Shown: positions 33,621-35,952 of the stretch, piece by piece
How positions within the stretch are numbered: position 1 is the stretch's first letter
How the letters are laid out: each line of letters starts with the position of its first letter
Virus record (IMG/VR): IMGVR_UViG_3300031857_000638
Span: 1 to 35,952 of that record
DNA length: 35,952 nt
Origin: a virus
Strand: one strand, 5' to 3'
Notes under the pieces: generated by a model
What the model was told of the DNA's origin: nothing
The model's input: the letters and a program-made list of their open reading frames with translations, nothing else
Database searches by the model: none
Program-made: the position numbers and the translations under genes

Positions 33621-34637
33621 ATGACAAATTTATTTAAGAAGGCAGCAGTATTCACAGATATACATTTTGGATTAAAATCAAACAGTTTGCAACATAACCA
33701 AGACTGTGAAAAATTTGTAGATTGGTTTATCTCTCAAGCAAAGATTGAAGGGTGTGAGACTTGTTTCTTCTTGGGAGATTATAACCATCATCGTGCTAGT
33801 ATCAACATTCATACCATGCAATATGGTCTTAAGGCACTGGAGAAATTAAATGATAACTTTGATAGGGTATATTTTATCCCAGGCAATCACGATCTTTATT
33901 ATCGTGACCGTAGGGACATTCATAGTGTTGAGTGGGCTAAACATTTACCGAATGTTGAAATAATTAACGACTGGTATATCACAAAAGATATTGTAATCGC
34001 TCCTTGGCTAGTGCAAGAAGATTGGAAACGATTACAAAAACTTAGCGGTAAATATTTGTTTGGTCATTTTGAATTGCCTAACTTTTTCATGAACGCTATG
34101 GTAGAAATGCCGGATCACGGTGAAATTAATTCTACGCATATGACAGGATTTGAAAAAGTTTTTACTGGGCATTTTCACAAACGTCAATCAAAAAAGAATG
34201 TTTGGTATATAGGGAATGCTTTCCCACATAATTACGCTGATGCAGGTGATGATGCTCGGGGCATGATGATACTTGAATGGGGAGGTGAGCCGGAGTTTCA
34301 TAGTTGGCCAGATCAACCTAAATATCGTGTCTATAAATTAAGTGAAATTTTAGAGAACCCTGAAGGACTACTTTTAAAAGATTCTCATATAAGAGTCCAT
34401 TTAGATATAGATATAAGTTACGAAGAAGCAAATTTTATTCGTGAAACATTAATCCCTAAACATAGTTTACGTGAAATGGCACTCATACCTATGAAGTTAG
34501 ATCAAGTGTCAAATGATGTTAATGCAGGTGAATTAAAGTTTGAATCAGTTGATCAAATTGTATTAGATCAAATTGGTGCAATAGAAAGTGATTTTTACGA
34601 TAAAAAATTGTTGTTGGAGATTTATAGAAACATATGA
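33621..34637 (+). CDS. 47: Recombination endonuclease subunit gp47 (Mre11/SbcD-like)
   Basis: A 338-residue calcineurin-like phosphoesterase that pairs with gp46 to process DNA double-strand ends for recombination-dependent replication and host DNA breakdown. All phosphoesterase motifs are visible: FTDIHFG (D13, H15), LGDYNHH (D53), PGNHD (N89-H90-D91), GHFE (H149) and TGHFH (H184, H186). Its length agrees with T4 gp47 (339 aa). The C-terminal third is the less conserved domain that would contact DNA or gp46. The stop TGA overlaps the ATG of gene 46 (ATGA), implying coupled, equal translation of the two subunits. A sigma70-like promoter sits immediately before the start; there is no ribosome binding site. 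It differs from the late genes in strand and promoter type. Confidence 0.95.
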   Translation: MTNLFKKAAVFTDIHFGLKSNSLQHNQDCEKFVDWFISQAKIEGCETCFFLGDYNHHRASINIHTMQYGLKALEKLNDNFDRVYFIPGNHDLYYRDRRDIHSVEWAKHLPNVEIINDWYITKDIVIAPWLVQEDWKRLQKLSGKYLFGHFELPNFFMNAMVEMPDHGEINSTHMTGFEKVFTGHFHKRQSKKNVWYIGNAFPHNYADAGDDARGMMILEWGGEPEFHSWPDQPKYRVYKLSEILENPEGLLLKDSHIRVHLDIDISYEEANFIRETLIPKHSLREMALIPMKLDQVSNDVNAGELKFESVDQIVLDQIGAIESDFYDKKLLLEIYRNI

Positions 34638-35952
34638 TTCAATTAAAAAATATAACATTACGTAACTTTCTAAGCATAGGTGCTGTGACTCAAGCTGTTA
34701 ATTTTGATCGCACAGACCTTACTCTTATATTAGGTGAGAATTTAGATTTAGGTGGTGACGGTGCTCGTAACGGTACAGGTAAAACAACATTAATACAAGG
34801 TCTGTGTTATGCACTGTTTGGTAGTCCTATCAATAACATTCGTAAAGACAATTTAGTGAATAGAACTAATGGTAAGGGCATGTTAGTTACACTTGAATTT
34901 TCTGTCAATGGAACTGATTATAAAATAGAACGCGGCAGAAAACCAAATCTACTACGTTTTTATACAAACAACGAACAAATATCAAAAGATGACGCACAAG
35001 GTGAGAATAAAGAAACACAAATAGCGATTGAAAAAGTAATTCACATGAGCCTAGATATGTTTAAGCACATTGTTGCCTTAAACACATATAGTGAACCTTT
35101 TCTTGCAATGAAGGCAAATGATCAACGTAACATTATTGAGCAGTTACTTGGTATCACTTTGTTAAGTGAAAAAGCAGAATCAATAAAACAGTTAATTAAA
35201 GATTCCAAAGATAACATTCAGCAAGAAGAATTTAAAATAAAAGCAATTGAAGAGGCTAACAAAAGAGTAAAAGAACAGATTGACGCACTTAAACGTAGAC
35301 AAACGCTTTGGAAACAAAAACATGAGGCAGATACAGAATCTCTCATGAACCAATGGTTAGAACTACACAACGTAGATATTGCTGCTGAATTACAGGCACA
35401 CAAAGACTTAGCAACATATAATGTAAAAGTTAAAGAAAAAACAGAATTGCAAAAGTGGTTAACTAGTGCTGAACTGACCTTAGCTAAAGAAAATAAACAA
35501 TTAGAAAAACTAAAGTTAGAGGTTGAAACACTTAGAAAGCACGAATGTTATGCTTGTGGTCAGCAAATGCACGACACTAAGCATGAAGAGGTATTAGCTA
35601 GCAAAGAAAAAACATTGCAAGAAACAGCTTTGCAAGTTCTGACAACATCAGGTGAAATAGAAACACTTAGTAAACAAATTACTGATTTAGGTGAGATAGG
35701 TGTGATGCCTAAATGTTTTTATGACACAGAACAACAAGCATTTGAACATGCCAACAAGATGACAAGTTTAGAAGATTATATCAGAAAAAAAGCAGAAGAA
35801 ACTGATCCATATTTAGAACAAATTGCTGATATGGAAAATCAAGCTTTGCAAACTATTGATTTTAATAATATTAATGTACTTACTAGAATAATGGAACATC
35901 AAAAGTTTTTACTTGATTTATTAACTAGTAAAGATAGTTTTGTTCGTAAAAA
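34634..35952 (+). CDS. 46: Recombination endonuclease subunit gp46 (Rad50/SbcC-like), truncated by window edge
   Basis: The first 439 codons of an SMC-type ATPase; the frame is still open at the right edge. The N-terminus (IQLKNITLRNFLSIGAV) is typical, with the Walker A loop at 43-51 (GARNGTGKT). A Q-loop-like region (HIVALNTYSEPFLAMKANDQ, about 144-163) matches the family. A coiled-coil arm rich in Lys and Glu starts near residue 180. At 305-308 the CYAC sequence is the CxxC zinc hook that joins two arms, and a second coiled coil follows. The Walker B and signature motifs lie beyond the window. T4 gp46 has about 560 residues. It overlaps gp47 by 4 bases (ATGA); GGAG lies 13 bases upstream, rather far for a ribosome binding site. 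Confidence 0.95.
   Translation, partial: MIQLKNITLRNFLSIGAVTQAVNFDRTDLTLILGENLDLGGDGARNGTGKTTLIQGLCYALFGSPINNIRKDNLVNRTNGKGMLVTLEFSVNGTDYKIERGRKPNLLRFYTNNEQISKDDAQGENKETQIAIEKVIHMSLDMFKHIVALNTYSEPFLAMKANDQRNIIEQLLGITLLSEKAESIKQLIKDSKDNIQQEEFKIKAIEEANKRVKEQIDALKRRQTLWKQKHEADTESLMNQWLELHNVDIAAELQAHKDLATYNVKVKEKTELQKWLTSAELTLAKENKQLEKLKLEVETLRKHECYACGQQMHDTKHEEVLASKEKTLQETALQVLTTSGEIETLSKQITDLGEIGVMPKCFYDTEQQAFEHANKMTSLEDYIRKKAEETDPYLEQIADMENQALQTIDFNNINVLTRIMEHQKFLLDLLTSKDSFVRK

Noticed and set aside
35218-35403. 61-aa Cys/Ser-rich minus-strand frame
   Set aside because: It is the antisense of the coiled-coil arm of gp46; such compositions arise from Lys/Glu codons read backwards.
1-35952. CRISPR arrays, tRNAs, insertion sequences or strong rho-independent terminators
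   Set aside because: Reading the gaps shows no regularly spaced repeats, no cloverleaf sequences, no transposase, and no GC-rich hairpin followed by a T run; gaps between genes are mostly under 50 bp.

Overview
The window is a stretch of a T4-like myovirus genome that is visibly AT-rich, probably from a marine host. Three things support this: (i) a near-continuous baseplate gene block with recognisable gp53, gp5, gp25 and gp6 homologues; (ii) the T4-type late sigma factor gp55 beside the gp47/gp46 recombination nuclease; (iii) structural proteins, including one giant tail protein, that resemble those I know from T4-like phages of marine cyanobacteria and SAR11. There is no host gene, tRNA, CRISPR array or insertion sequence, and the host cannot be named from the sequence.

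Layout. About 1-32554 is read leftward (minus strand) and about 32680-35952 rightward (plus strand), from a 125-bp divergent control region. In order of transcription the leftward block holds a tail/baseplate structural protein (426 aa), gp53, a 791-aa putative hub protein, the gp5-like spike, gp25, gp6, a giant 5279-aa baseplate/tail protein that fills 44% of the window, a 48-aa ORF, a 206-aa tail protein, two fibre-like proteins, a small conserved-looking protein, and a tightly overlapping group with three glycosyltransferase-like proteins. The rightward block holds gp55, gp47 and the first 439 codons of gp46.

Regulation. Four copies of the octamer GATAAATA lie on the minus strand just upstream of the 426-aa gene, gp6, the 48/206-aa pair and the 397-aa fibre gene. 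They fit the T4-type late promoter (NATAAATA), the element read by gp55, so regulator and presumed targets lie together. The rightward genes lack a Shine-Dalgarno sequence and have sigma70-like promoters placed so that transcripts would start at or next to the start codon.

How it works together. gp46/gp47 process DNA ends for recombination-dependent replication. Replication and gp55 then allow late transcription of the baseplate and fibre genes. gp5 (spike), gp25, gp53, gp6 and the giant protein are expected to build the baseplate. The fibre-like proteins would recognise the host, and the glycosyltransferase-like enzymes may decorate virion or host glycans. The most unusual features are the giant protein, with two unrelated seven-repeat beta-propeller-like regions, the small ORF resembling the start of its neighbour, the long N-terminal extension of gp55, a membrane-like segment in the spike protein, and candidate leaderless starts. 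There is no gene-free stretch over 300 bp; the longest intergenic gap is 125 bp.
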